64,000 nucleotides of DNA from Sabellastarte sp. h YS-2021 (GCA_964017235.1 OZ024935.1:87263052-87327051), one strand, 5' to 3'; counted from the stretch's first letter, positions 14,495 through 26,054 are shown. Made by a program: numbers and translations. The notes: generated by a model not told the origin, from the sequence alone.

Positions 14495-15109
14495 GATAGA
14501 CTATGTACCGTGAGACACATTGGACGTATTGCTTGCTTTCAGAATATGGGAAACATTTTGGCCCAAATCAGATATGTCTGTTAGTGAAACGTTAGCTTTT
14601 TAAATATGCTCCTCCAAAATAAATCATAGACAAATCAACCCTTTCCCAAATCAGGTTCCATCAAATCAGCCAACAAAATAAAGTATCCCAGTGAAATCGC
14701 CCCCTCCACTTGGAAAATACCTTAGTCAAATGCCCCCCCCCCCCCAAATAAAATACCTTGATCAAATCGGATAAAGGATATTGATTACAGCAACCAAAAA
14801 TCTTGTATGTATGTCAGTTGCAGTTTTGCTAAAAATTGTTTTCACCCTTGATGAGATTATCTAATTACACTTTTTAATCATTCTAACACAAAGGGGTGTC
14901 CAAAGAACATAAATTAAAAGAACTTGATGAAACATCTAAATATCTTTCATATATGCTAATTGCACTTTGAAATATCATTATGGAGGTTGTCAACCTTAGG
15001 AAACAAATATCACATGATCACAAAGAATTTCCTGCCATTATTTGCTATTAATAACCTAATTCTAATTTGACTTTTACAGTACTTAATCTCCACTGAGTAG
15101 TGGACTCTA
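14495..15109. other. Intergenic, no gene seen
   Basis: AT-rich sequence with a 16-base poly-C run near 14732 and several related AAATCAN-type phrases around 14620-14780. Nothing codes recognisably. Confidence 0.4.
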
Positions 15110-15420
15110 AGGCACAACAAGACAATAGCAATATACAAAAATTCAAAGTCCAGGGACAGAAATAGGTCGGCACCACAGAGAAGCCATAAGAGAAAATGAG
15201 CTAAGGAGGATAAGCCTTTGCGTTGAGATAGGTTTTGAGCTTCTTTCTAAAATAGGCAATAGTGGGTGATACATGAATGTCTTCAGGGAGTGAATTCCAA
15301 ACAGTGGGGGCATCAAAGGCAAAAGTGAATCCAAAAAGTGGGTCCTATTTGCTCGGGGCTGTTTTGACAAAGAGCCGAACTGTCCAGCTCCCCTCCATAT
15401 CAGAAGTAACAGCAACTGGA
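15110..15420 (-). pseudogene. LINE reverse-transcriptase ORF2 C-terminus fragment
   Basis: Read on the minus strand, the frame through 15290-15330 gives AFDAPTVWNSLPEDIHVSPT followed by YFRKKLKTYLNAKAY and a stop. The WNSLP...F...LK signature is the usual extreme C-terminus of CR1/L2/Jockey-group LINE ORF2 proteins. No RT core is upstream, so this is a 5'-truncated copy. The longer overlapping minus frame at 15143-15415 is a different frame and is not the real product. Confidence 0.7.
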
Positions 15421-15513
15421 TGCCTTATCATAATTATTGTGTGTGTTGAAGCACTTACAACCTCTGTGTGGGTTCAACTCCTTCCAGTGACAATGCCAAC
15501 GACCTGTCCAAAT

Positions 15514-15537
15514 ATGACCCTGGCTGTTGAACGGGAC
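15514..15537 (+). repeat. Shared ATATGACCCTGGCTGTTGAA motif, copy 1
   Basis: The block ATATGACCCTGGCTGTTGAA plus CGGGAC recurs with one change at about 26152-26177. It resembles, from memory, the 3' end of short retroelements common in molluscs. No complete SINE body was delineated here. Confidence 0.45.
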
Positions 15538-15570
15538 AAAATAGTTATTAAGATTTTTAAGATTTAAACT

Positions 15571-15620
15571 TATATGTGTTGCTTTCTCTTAAATTTATGT
15601 GTTGCTTTCTCTCATGTAGT
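15571..15620 (+). repeat. Two-copy 24-bp tandem repeat
   Basis: TATGTGTTGCTTTCTCT occurs twice in tandem. It is a short local duplication with no other feature. Confidence 0.5.
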
Positions 15621-15928
15621 TTCACTCACCTGTTCTATGATTAAATAAAATAAAAAGAAACTGCGTTTCTGGTGATATTTTTTATAAGCATTTTTTATTT
15701 TGAAAATAAACAACCATTTGAAAAGAAATTTTAATGTGATGACATGTCACATAAAACCTTGGTTTTCTAAATTTGTCAGAAACAAACTGCTTATTTCCAA
15801 ATACTTTCAGAATAAAACCATACCTAAATAATGACTTCTGGGTAATCTACCATGTAGATATAAATTTTTATTTTGCCTTTCCAATCAGTTTCCGACTTTT
15901 TTCTAGCAATGTAAAGAAAGGCTCAGAA
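15621..15928. other. Intergenic between tandem repeat and element A
   Basis: No gene or bounded repeat is visible. The short frame at 15773-16006 runs across the retrotransposon boundary and has no recognisable domain. Confidence 0.4.
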
Positions 15929-16170
15929 TCGGGGGCAGTGTCAAGGCATTGCCCCAGTCAGTCCACCTCCAACTTCAATGACAAAAATTTTGGGGGACCA
16001 GTCTAGTTACATAGCAAATTTTCTGGGTCACCAAGGGTTCTATGCTTCCAAATCAGAGAGACTTTTAAACCTATTGTGTAAGAGGTTTGTTTCCTGGCAT
16101 TTCCCACCAAAATTCTAGGAACAGATCAGTATTGAATTGGAATCTGAAGACTCCACATGGACTTTTTGCT
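15929..16170 (+). repeat. Split direct repeat A1 (left end of copy A)
   Basis: From TCGGGGGCAGTGTCAAGGCA onward it matches 25023-25264 with scattered substitutions and small indels. Similarity stops after GACTTTTTGCT. It marks the left terminus of the element. Confidence 0.85.
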
Positions 16171-16677
16171 TTTCCGAGGGCCTTCAGATTCGTGATTCTG
16201 ATTCAGATTTACAAAAAAATTTATGTTTTAGTGTATTTTGTATAAGATATTTTATTAACTGGTGATGTGGATGAACTGAACATTACATGATTGACTGAAT
16301 AATGAACTGTGATATCAAATGCTGTTGGGAAAGCTGTTGCTGATCACCATCACTTTGCTCTCGTTTGACAACCTCAGGCTTGATTTCCATTGCCCTTGGT
16401 AGGCTGCTGAGGGACGGTCTAACCTATTATCTTTGTGTTTTGGTCATTTTACCAATTGGTTGAGATTTGGTATGAAATTTTCGGAATCAAACTTTCAAAT
16501 GGTCATCCAAGAGCACTGAGAGAGGTGTGCTTCTTATGTTTTTCAGTGTCGTTTGAACATTGACAATTATAATCAGATAAAATGGTGTAAACAAAGAAAA
16601 AATTGTTGGAAGTGTGCAGAAAAGCATTACCCACGGGTCGTAACTGTCTAAAAACTGAAGTGTTGAACAGTACTAGA
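16171..16677 (+). other. 5' untranslated region of copy A
   Basis: No gene is visible between the end of A1 and the first gag methionine at 16678. It is presumed leader sequence, without a recognisable promoter motif. Confidence 0.45.
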
Positions 16678-17880
16678 ATGAGTAGTAGTGCAGACGAGTC
16701 GAGGGTACTTGGGCTTGAACTGGAGAAGGACTCCAACGTTATTTCCAGTGCCTCCAAAGCACTACGATCAAGTCGTACTTCTGATGGGCCAGATGATATC
16801 CAGAAACAGATATTACACCAGTTGCAGCAAGTCAGCCAGCGGTTGGAGGTCGTAGAGGGCAAGTTCGAGACAGGGTCACACTACAACAGCAGCCATCACT
16901 CAGGATCCAGGGGCAAGAAGTTAAGTAGCAATTCCCATAGAACTGTTAAAAACAGGTGGTCTGATAGTGAGTCGTCTGAAGACGAGTCCATACCAAGTTT
17001 AAGGTGTATGAAAAAAATCAGAAAAAATTCAATGAGAAATTGACAGTAGAATCAGGGAGCTTGAGCGTCAGAGTGAAGCCACAGGTACAGGGTCTAAACG
17101 TGGGGGAATGTTGATGTGTTGGTAAAAACAAGGTGGCCTGGCCACATGAGGCAATTTTAGGTGGGACAACTAGGGCCAGATTGTCGTATGATCAGTTGAG
17201 CATGTCTCAGTGGGTCCAGGAATTTTGTAAAAACATGTTAGATGAACCAGATAAAAAAATTAGGGAGAGTATGATTCAATATATGGGGGAGCTTTTTGAA
17301 GATGCAACGGATTTTTCATGGCAAGGGGCTAAGGCAGCTCACGCTGTATTGCTGTGCAAATTCGAAAGGGGTACTGTAAATTGGGGTGACACAGCAAGAA
17401 TTGACAGGATACATAGGGCACATGCCCAAAAGCATGTGAGTACAACCAGGACATGGGGTAAAAATGAAAAAAATTCCAAACAGTTTCAAACTGAGACGTG
17501 CTCTTTTTCAAAAGACCATGAGGTGAATGGTAAAACCCATAAATATATTTGTTCTTTTTTGTTTAGGCCAAGGTAGGTTCTTGGGCCATACAGAGAAAGA
17601 TTGCATTTTTAGCAAGCGTCACAGTAAAAAAACGAATGAGGGGCCGTCCTTCCATAAAAAAGGAGGGGGCAGCATGTGTGTTCAAGGAAAAGTTGTAGTA
17701 TGTAATTCAAAAATGTATAACATGTGTAAAATGAGAGTGTCAAGGCTGCAGATAGTAGCAAGGCAGAGGTCATATTGGGTCAAGGTCGCGTTCCACTTGT
17801 CGATCAGGAATGTACTCAAGGGAGTGACAGAAATACACAAAACAATGTCAGCAAAAACCTCCAGTGTGAGGTCATGACGG
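16678..17880 (+). pseudogene. Gag-like ORF1 of copy A, broken
   Basis: The frame from ATG 16678 gives a Ser-rich N-terminus and a short coiled coil (IQKQILHQLQQVSQRLEVVE), then stops at 17041. A second frame at 17133-17576 continues with SYDQLSMSQWVQEF and FEDATDFSWQGAKAAHAVLL, closely matching copy B (DATDFSWSPAKASHAVLLCR). It then enters a Cys/His-rich tail (C...H...HKYIC), which continues after another frameshift as HTEKDC near 17590. This is the presumed nucleocapsid-like structural protein of the element. The identity rests on position and on similarity between copies, not on a named Gag family. Confidence 0.7.
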
Positions 17881-18294
17881 GTCAAGGTCATCATTCAGAG
17901 GTAGTGGTTTCAGGTAGAAGTTTTTACAGTAAAAAACAAACCTCAACTCAGATTGAAAGTCTGTTGGTTCATCCTTTGAATCATAGCATCAAAATTTTCC
18001 AGGCGAATGCATAGAAAACTCTGGCCAGATCATATGCTTCTGTGGTTAAAGGCGAAATAAAAGGGTAAAAAACTAATCACAAATATTGCAAAGGGGGTGT
18101 TTTTTGGGCGGCTAGGGCTAGCAAGAAAAACCCAATAAATAGTATTGAACCACGATCTTGTGAGAACACAATAGAATGCGACCCCGTGACAAAGGGTGGC
18201 TATGAATCGGCCACAATTGATCAAGACAATGACAAACCAATAAAGGTCAACCACACAATCACAAATGCTGTGCAAAGTGACAAGGTATTAGCTG

Positions 18295-20217
18295 ATGATA
18301 ATGGCAGAAAAGGCTGAGGTAAATTGTAGGGTGGCACATAGGGCAAGCCCAGAGTCACCTTCATTGGGTGACCAGACTTTATTCTTTGATATTAGAAACA
18401 CAGAAGGCGACAAATTCATTAATTCCATTATTTTTAGTGACAGTAGGAAGTTGGTCACCCCTTTAGAATGTAAAGCTTTTGATCAATGGAGGGTTCAGTC
18501 AGATATGAATTTTGGATTCATACCACTCACAGATCCGATCCTCCCCATTGCCACAACTACATCAGACATTCCTTGTGTGGATCCCATCAAATTGCATGAA
18601 GAGGTGAAAAATATAACCTGCCAAATTATTTAGGAGCCAGAATCCCTGTTAAATCCCAAATAAACATAGGGGCTTGGAAGGCTATGCTCAGGGATTACTG
18701 GGACCAGCAGCTACTCCAATGCCTGGAATTTGGCTTTCCCCTGGGTTTTAATAGGACGTGTCCATTAAAACTTGACAAAGAAAATCACAAATCGGCCCTT
18801 GAATTTCCACAGGATGTGGAAAAATATATACAAGAAGAAAAATCTTTTGGAGCAATTATAGGCCCGTTCTCAGAACACCCTATCAAAGACTTGCATTTTT
18901 CACCATTTATGACTAGGCATAAGCTGAATTCAAATACCAGAAGGGTGATCTTGGACCTTAGCTGGCCTAGGGAGAGTCTGTAAAAGCTGGGGTGGAAAAA
19001 GATGTGTTCTTAGGGGCGGATTTTAAGTTAACCCTCCCAAGTATTGATGACTTGACCAAAGAATTAGTCAAAATAGACAAAGACGCCCATATTTTCAAAG
19101 TTGATGTTAGTCGGGCATTCAGGCATCTGAATGTAGATCCAAGGGACTATGACCTGTTGGGTTTGAACTGGAATGGGACGTATATAGACACAAGAATTCC
19201 TTTGGAAGTCGTCATGGCAGCCAATTCATGCAGCGTACAAGTGACACCGTGCGTTACGTCATGCCTCAACGTGACACAAGCATCATACATTATATAGATG
19301 ATTTTCTTGGGTACGGCATGCCGAACGTCGCGCGACGTTCCTATGACCCATTACTTGACGTCATGGCCCAGTTGGGAATAACTGTCAGTAAGAAAGAATT
19401 AGTAGCTCCAACCACTCATGTAGTATGTCTAGGCATCCTAATCGACACAATCAAAGGTACTGTGTCCATTCCACATGAAAAATTATGAAAAATTAGTTTT
19501 CTGCATATAAAAATTATGGTCAAAGAATGGAAAGGAAAAAAATTTTGCACAAAAGGTCAACTCCAGTCGCTCCTGGGTACGTTGCTTTACGTTCACAAAT
19601 GTGTGAAGCCAGCAAGGTGTTTTCTCAACAGAATGTTGTAGATGTTACGCAACGCTAGTAATCCAGCAAAAATTATGTTGTCAGATGACTTTCACAGAGA
19701 TTTAGGCTGGTTTGGCCAGTTTCTGCCTCATTACAATGGCATTTCAATATATGCACATCAGCCTTCAAAGGCTATTCTCGAACTTGATGCCTGCTTGTCG
19801 GGTCTAAACGGTAGGTGAGAAAATTTTGTCTAAAATCTCCCATTGCCCAAAGGTTTCAGGAATTAGGACATTATCCATCTTGAAATGATTAACATTGTCT
19901 TGGCTTTGAGAATTTTTGCTAATTTTTGGAGGAGTAGGCGTGTGCTAGTCAAATGCAACAATGACACATTCATCAAAGTCCTGAATGCAGGTAAAGCACG
20001 TGACCTCTACCTGGGGGCCTGTGCATGAAATATTTGGTATATGGCTGCCTTGTCAGACAAGTATGTTCATGTCTTAGGGAAAAATAATGTGGTGGCTGAT
20101 TTATTGTCGAGATGGCAGTTTAGTATTGCAAATGTTACTCAGTTAGAAGCATTGGTTCATAATCCTGTGTGGTTGCCTGTATCTATTGACATGTTAGAAA
20201 TAAATCATACATTGTAA
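18295..20217 (+). pseudogene. RT/RNase H ORF2 of copy A, broken
   Basis: Fragments at 18295-18633, 18684-18983, 18992-19297 and 19228-19488 align in order with the intact ORF of copy C. Visible landmarks are the motif A region HIFKVDVSRAFRHLNVDP, the catalytic YIDD at about 19294-19305 and VVCLGILIDTI. The segment between the motif A region and YIDD is partly deleted. RNase H remnants follow: LDACLSGL near 19787, GKARD near 19992 and VVADLLSRW near 20091-20117. Several stops and shifts make it non-functional. Confidence 0.85.
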
Positions 20218-20237
20218 TTAGGGACATATAAAAGCAG

Positions 20238-21068
20238 CAATGGCTACAGATACTATGCTTTGTATTTCCAGATAATGGGGCTTTGACAGAGTATTCACGA
20301 AAAGCTGCACAGAGGACTAAGTTGACCTTCAGACCAAGAGCTGTTATATGTTATCGCATGTTGTTCAGATCTTTCATGGCTTTTGGTATATGTGCAAAAG
20401 TTGAATTTCATTGTTTGTCAGTGTCAGATGCTTTGTCATATCTAGAATTCTTGGTAGATAATGGGGTATCTGCTCACATGATCAGTAACCATATTTCGGC
20501 GATTAGGGCCTTGTCTGTGGTGTATGACCTCCCATATGGTATATGGGACCACCCAAAAATCAAGTATTTTGTCAGATCTACAAAAATGACCAGGCCGATA
20601 GCATTGCCTAAAAGAAATATCATTGACTTGAATACTCTTAAGACCATCATTGCGGCCACTCAAAAATATTCGAATGCAAAGGTCTATAAAGCAGTTTTTC
20701 TGACTGCTTTCTTCGGATTTTTCAGGTTGTCTAACATTGCTCTACATGCCAATGGGGAATTTGATTTAACCAGACATTTCACTGGGGGAGACATATTTTC
20801 ACACACAAAGAGGTGCAGCTTTTGCTGAAATGGTCAAAAACTATTCAGTATAGGGATGAATATAAGATCATTTCCTTACCTAAATTGGGGGCTTCAACTA
20901 TCTGCCCTCACAGGGCTTTACGCAATATTATGGACCTATATAACCCAGGTAGCCAGTCTCCATTATTCCAAATTCGAACTGCAGCAGGCTGGCAAGTATT
21001 GACCGATTCGAGAATTCGCAAGGTTTTGGCAAACATTAATACAGATATGCAACTACCATCAAATTTTT
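20238..21068 (+). pseudogene. Tyrosine recombinase of copy A, N-terminal part
   Basis: The frames 20283-20828 and 20813-21068 give a SAM-like core-binding region, then FFGFFRLSN containing the predicted first catalytic Arg, then LLKWSKT with the beta-hairpin Lys. The gene is interrupted at 21068 by the TIR element, and its catalytic C-terminus resumes at 24290. One frameshift lies around 20815-20828. Family: DIRS-order YR. Confidence 0.85.
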
Positions 21069-21268
21069 CACTCATTCTCAGTTAAATGGGACAATTAGAG
21101 GGCAAATTGTGGTACAGCAGTGATGGTGATAAAATTCATTCTTATTGGCTCTATTTGGTAACATAACATGTCGAGCATCTTGCCTCAAAATTTTTCCTTG
21201 CCATCTGTTACAGATTTTTTTTGGCGCAGTTTTGTTTACATGCTGCCAAATTATTAAAAACTTGCATT

Positions 21269-21282
21269 GTGAATTACGTTAC
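21269..21282 (-). repeat. 14-mer GTAACGTAATTCAC, copy 1
   Basis: Exact minus-strand copy of the motif inside the TIR element. The other copies are at 21648 (+), 22019 (+), 23181 (-), 23201 (-), 23534 (+), 23549 (+), 23704 (+) and 23893 (+). It may be a transposase-binding site; this is inferred from number and placement only. Confidence 0.8.
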
Positions 21283-21647
21283 TTCATACTGCCTTTACGA
21301 TTGTTGCAGTAAAAAATTGTATAAATGAAATAATAGTCTGCATTTAATTCTGAACTGTTGTAAACTTAATAATAAAACATAGTGAAGCAAATAAAATATC
21401 ACTGATCTGATTTAAATATATTTTTTCTTATAAAGATACTGTATGGCTGAAAAAATCTGTAAAACACAATCCAAGTTACAATAGTAACTTCATGTCAATG
21501 TTGATTACAATGTGAATACTTCCATTGTTGTCATAAAAGTTATATACAAATAAAATTTAGACAAAAACAGATTTTTAAAAACATATTGGACAAGAAACCA
21601 ACAGGGATAATACCTTTTATTTATATGATTTACAATTTCTATGTTTG

Positions 21648-22032
21648 GTAACGTAATTCACATGGAGTAAGGAAGCAAATAGAGCAAGGTAAAGACAATT
21701 AAATATAAAATTCTGAAACCATCACTAGATTTTTAGTGTCCATGAACTGTGTGTAAACTCTTTTAAAGCTATAAATGCATCTTTTGGTGTATTATCTTCA
21801 AGAATGGGCATCTTAACTGGATAAAATGAACATGAATACTAAATATTTATACTATATTATTTATCAGTCTTTTGCAGTAATTACAAAATTGTTTGTTAAT
21901 TTAACTTGTTTAAGGGAGTTATTTCCATAACATAATGTCACACATGACATTATTTAACTTTTGTTTAGATTACATTTAATCTGAAGCGGTTATAAACAAC
22001 AAGCAGATGTCCATTATGGTAACGTAATTCAC
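21648..22032 (+). repeat. 14-mer copies 2 and 3
   Basis: Exact GTAACGTAATTCAC at 21648-21661 and 22019-22032, both in plus orientation, inside the left third of the TIR element. Confidence 0.8.
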
Positions 22033-23180
22033 TTACTTTGTTTGCAAATGCCAGCACTTTTGTGTTCAAATTGTGTTCTTAGATAATTAAAACAGTGTTT
22101 TATTATTCTATGGTGTTGTAGAACACAATCAGTACACATGTACACATGAAAAAAAGCAAATACCAATATCAGTATATGCATTACTAAACTTGTAAAGTCA
22201 ATGGCTATAGTTAAGAATGTAGGGGGTGACTAACTTTGCATAATATGGCCTTAGCCTCTACCCAAATTGCATCCCAGTTTCTTGCCCATTTGAATGAACA
22301 TGCACTCTTTGAACTGACATTTTCCAGATTACTAACTTTTGTAAAATTTCAAACTTTGATAAATTTGATAAATTAATGTTTTAAAAGACATTGTTTTGAG
22401 CTACTACAAATCAATTTCTGAGAATACCAGGTGAAATCAACTTTGAGTAGTCTTCATTGCACCTGCCATTATCTTGTTAGCTATGTTTTCTATAAGGTAT
22501 CTCAAAATGTCCACCATCAAAACACTGACCACAAATGATGGATGTATCATCTGACACTGTTACTGCCTGGTTCTGTTGGAACAACAGCATGAAGTTTTTG
22601 CATTCCCGCCCCTTTATTGGTTGTAGAGGCAGTCAAGCAACAAAACTTTGTCTTCTTTACATTCTGGTTTCAATGCAAAACCATATCTCAGTGAACCTTT
22701 TAACCTTTTTAGTGAAGCACCCCATTCCTAGTCCTTTGTAACTATACAGTATTCTTTGGCCTTCTCCACTTCTTTTCTCCCACACTCCGGCATTGTTTTT
22801 GCCCGTGCATCAGTAGTGTAACTACTTGCATCTATTTGATCTAATTTCATTCTTAACAAGCGCTTTGAATTTTTACTCTGGTATCTCTTATTTTATATGT
22901 ACCCTAAAGGTGCATTCATAAGGTTCAAGCAAAATTACAGAGGAACTACAAATTATTGAAGTAAATACCCTCTATCTCTCTCACCCTTCCACAAGTTGAT
23001 TCCATGTTGCAATAATTGATTGTAGTTAATGAGAGCATAAATGTCAAAGATGAAATTGTTGTCAATAATAAAGTACTAAATCATTAACTCATCAATTCTA
23101 GACAATTTTATATTAATTATAAGAACTTATAAACATTAGATTGGTCTACATTTGAAGTCAAGTAGATGTAACTAACACAT

Positions 23181-23906
23181 GTGAATTACGTTACTACTTT
23201 GTGAATTACGTTACTTCATGTTAGATGAAATATTAAAAAGGGTTCTTTGCACACTAATCTTTAATACTACTCTGGTTGAAAGGTTTATATCTACTCTAAT
23301 AATCCCATACTTCTGCGATATACTGTGACAAGGTACATAAAAATAATCTATGACATAACAACCTCGTTCCTGATAATTATTTGTAACAAACAATGTGTGC
23401 AACAGAATGTAAAATAATATTATGCTTAAACTCTGTTATTTCTTTTATGTGGTCTTCTCCATGTTGTTAGAAATGCTTAAACATGCTGCATTCAACTGCT
23501 TGTGGAAAAATTTCCCATTTTTGACAGTTCAGGGTAACGTAATTCACAGTAACGTAATTCACTGAATTATACTAAATCGTATATAAAATTCAGAGCTTTG
23601 GGTTGATATTGCTATAATTCTAATACACAACAACTGCCAACATATGCTTCTCATATATAGTCTCCTTGTCATCCTCACATCTTGAGGAAATTAAAAATGA
23701 CTGGTAACGTAATTCACATGAGAAAATACAGAATTCTACTTTTTGGTACTTCCTTAGGAATTGCTTGTATTTGTAGACTTCTGCTAAAATATTACTTTCA
23801 CATTCTGATAATCTACTTATTCAGGAATTATTTGCACTAAAACACTAGACTTTTAGGGTTACCAAATGTGAAAAAATTAAGTGTTTATAATGGTAACGTA
23901 ATTCAC
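23181..23906. repeat. 14-mer copies 4 to 9, clustered
   Basis: Exact copies lie at 23181-23194 (-), 23201-23214 (-), 23534-23547 (+), 23549-23562 (+), 23704-23717 (+) and 23893-23906 (+). Two pairs sit close together, at 20-bp and 15-bp spacing. Confidence 0.85.
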
Positions 23907-24289
23907 AAGAATATTTTGGACATTTTCAAATTTGGCCAAAAATTATATTTTGTTGATGTATTTTAAAAGAACTTTCGATATTTGCATAGGGGAGATTAAC
24001 TGGAAGCTAAGGAATATTGACTTAACCCAAGTTAACCACATTAAAGACAAAAAATGTTATTGAAATTTTATTACCCAGGCTTTGGACACTGTGTTTTGGG
24101 GCCATTTTCATACTTTAATGATAAATTTCAATAATAAAAGTACATCAAAACCATAACAAACCATATATCACCAGATTTGCTTAAACTATATAAATAGATG
24201 CAAAATAATTAGAATAATTTAACTGACAGCCAGATATGTGCCTGAGACACCTTATTTTCATAATTGTCCCATTTAACTGAGAATGGGTG

Positions 24290-24475
24290 TATTATACGTT
24301 TCATGCTTTCAGGCGCTCAGGTGCCTCTTTGGCCTATGAAATAGATATTCCTGTCAAAGAAATCAAGGAACATGGCATCTGGGCATCTGACTGTGTCTGG
24401 CGCTACATCCCTCCGCAGGCGAATGCTGGCCAAGAGGTCTCCATGAAGTTTAGGAAATGCCTTAAAAATGTATGA
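24290..24475 (+). pseudogene. Tyrosine recombinase of copy A, catalytic C-terminus
   Basis: The frame resumes directly after the TIR element with YTFHAFRRSGASLAYE, containing the HxxR box, then GIWASDCVWRYI with the predicted nucleophile Tyr, and stops at 24473. It aligns with residues about 273-330 of the copy C recombinase. R, HxxR, W and Y are all present, so the active site itself was intact when the TIR element landed. Confidence 0.88.
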
Positions 24476-24512
24476 TAGAATGCGGATACTACTCCTACTG
24501 GGGTTTGGGTTT

Positions 24513-25022
24513 GGGTGAACTTGTATATGCTAAAGAATAATACAGAATACAAGCTTAGAAGAGTGAGTTGTAGATATAGATATGGTCAGATTCATTCTTT
24601 TACACTTGTACAGCAGTAAACAGCAAATTTACACTAGTCAAGAAATTATCTCTTAAGGTCAAGTAGTCACATGACCTCTCAAGGTCAAACATTTGTTCAC
24701 ACATAGATTTTAGTTGACCTTGGGTCACATGCTTGACCTTTGACCAGGGTTCATGCACCAGGGTAACTTTTGTCATATGACCCCTAAGGGTCAAGATTTG
24801 ACCTTTCAGGTCAATACTCAGTGTTTTATTACTATTTTCTTGTCAGTAACTTTTTATACAATGTAATGTTTTAAAAGTAACAATCTTCAGTTTTCTGCAT
24901 TTATGTATCTCAGAGTTGTATATACTTATTAGTTAGCTTGTGTATTGCATATACAGAATTAATGAATATATATATAATAAAATTTTTAATCCTCTGTGTT
25001 TATTTGTTGGAGTTGGGGACTG
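24513..25022 (+). repeat. Split direct repeat B1 of copy A
   Basis: It matches 25528-26054 nearly base for base from GGGTGAACTTGTATATGCTA to GGGGACTG. Seven AGGTCA/TGACCT hexamers lie between 24650 and 24820, including the DR1-type TGACCTTTGACC at 24734-24745. The junction with A2 is at 25022/25023. Confidence 0.9.
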
Positions 25023-25527
25023 TCGGGGGCAGTGTCAAGGCAGTGCCCCAGTCAGTCCACCTCCAACTTTAATGACAAATATTTTGGGGGACCAGTCTAG
25101 TTACATAACAAAATTTCTGGGTCACCAAGGGTTCTATGCTTCCAAATCAGAGAGACTTTCAAACCTATTGGCTAAGAGGTTTGTTTCCTGGCATATCCCA
25201 CCAAAATTCTATGAACAGATCAGTATTGAATTGGAATCTGAAGACTCCATACAGACTTTTTGCTCCCACCCACCCTAGTCCCTTCTTGGCCTGGACTGTC
25301 CCCAGGGGGAAGGTCAGTTTTTCTAACTTAACACCCCTTTGGCGCAGGGGGGGGTCACGGCAGCATGCGTCAAGACCTGTCAACAATGGCGTTCACGGGT
25401 TTGTGCTCCTCGTTAGGCTCCTGGCTGTTCCTCACTGGCCTCCAGGCCATCCTAAATATTTTTAATTCTATTATTTTATACATCTTGGTGAATATTTTGG
25501 TATTTTCAGTTTTAAATTCAGGGGAAG
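25023..25527 (+). repeat. Split direct repeat A2 of copy A
   Basis: The first 242 bp match A1 at 15929-16170. The rest (25265-25527) has no counterpart after A1, so A1 may be deleted there or A2 may hold extra sequence. It includes a GC-richer stretch (25264-25450) with no recognisable coding. Confidence 0.8.
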
Positions 25528-26054
25528 GGGTGAACTTGTATATGCTAAAGAATAATACAGAATACATGCTTAGAAGAGTAAGTTGTACATATAGATATGG
25601 TCAGATTCATTCTTTTACACTTGTACAGCAGTAAACAGCTAATTTACACTAGTAGGTGACCTTTAAAGGTCAAGAAATTAACTCTTAAGGTCAAGTAGTC
25701 ACATGACCTCTCAAGGTCAAACATTTGTTCACACATAGATTTTAGTTGACCTCGGATCATGTGCATGACCTTTGACCAGGGTTCATGCACGAGGGTAACT
25801 TTTGTCATATGACCCCTAAGGGTCAAGATTTGACCTTTCAGGTCAATACTCAGTGTTTTATTAATATTTTCTAGTCAGTAACTTTTTATACAATGTAACG
25901 TTTTAAAAGTAACAATCTTCAGTTTTCTGCATTTATGTATCTCAGAGTTGTATATACTTATTAGTTAGCTTGTATATTGCATATACAGAATTAATGATTA
26001 TATATATAATAAAATTTTTAATCCTCTGTGTTTATTTGTTGGAGTTGGGGACTG
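25528..26054 (+). repeat. Split direct repeat B2 (right end of copy A)
   Basis: Second copy of B1. It carries about 17 extra bases near 25650 containing GTGACCTTTAAAGGTC, an everted half-site pair. Nine AGGTCA/TGACCT hexamers are present, and TGACCTTTGACC at 25766-25777 is conserved from B1. It ends GGGGACTG at 26054, after which unrelated host sequence begins. Confidence 0.9.

Larger units (their letters stand above)
21069..24289. mobile_element. 3.2-kb TIR element inserted in the YR gene
   Basis: The element is bounded by 29-bp inverted repeats that match at 28 of 29 positions: 21069-21097 starts CACTCATTCTCAGTTAAATG, and the reverse complement of 24261-24289 starts CACCCATTCTCAGTTAAATG. 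It separates two halves of one recombinase gene, which proves insertion. It contains no transposase-size frame. The interior holds nine exact copies of GTAACGTAATTCAC in both orientations. Ends beginning CAC suggest the CACTA/Mirage/Chapaev group, but target duplication is imperfect (TTTT left, TATT right), so the class is tentative. Confidence 0.88.
15929..26054 (+). mobile_element. YR retrotransposon copy A with split direct repeats
   Basis: This is one composite element. A1 (15929-16170) matches the start of A2 (25023-25527). B1 (24513-25022) matches B2 (25528-26054). Between A1 and B1 lie gag, RT/RNase H and tyrosine recombinase in that order. A1-genes-B1-A2-B2 is the split-direct-repeat arrangement known for PAT/Ngaro-type members of the DIRS order, and RT-RH before YR fits Ngaro. 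Both B copies end in GTTGGAGTTGGGGACTG. The genes carry stops and frameshifts, so the copy is dead. Without the nested 3,221-bp insertion it would be about 6.9 kb. No target duplication is seen, as expected for YR integration. Confidence 0.85.

Noticed and set aside
15143-15415. 90-codon minus-strand frame
   Set aside because: The LINE signature WNSLPED lies in a different minus frame; this one is a shadow.
21069-24289. piggyBac assignment from TTAA near both TIR ends
   Set aside because: The inverted repeat continues outward past the TTAA on both sides, so TTAA is inside the TIR and not the target duplication.
15929-26054. LTR retrotransposon reading of the B1/B2 repeats
   Set aside because: The repeats are both at the right end, a tyrosine recombinase replaces a DDE integrase, and no protease or primer site is visible.
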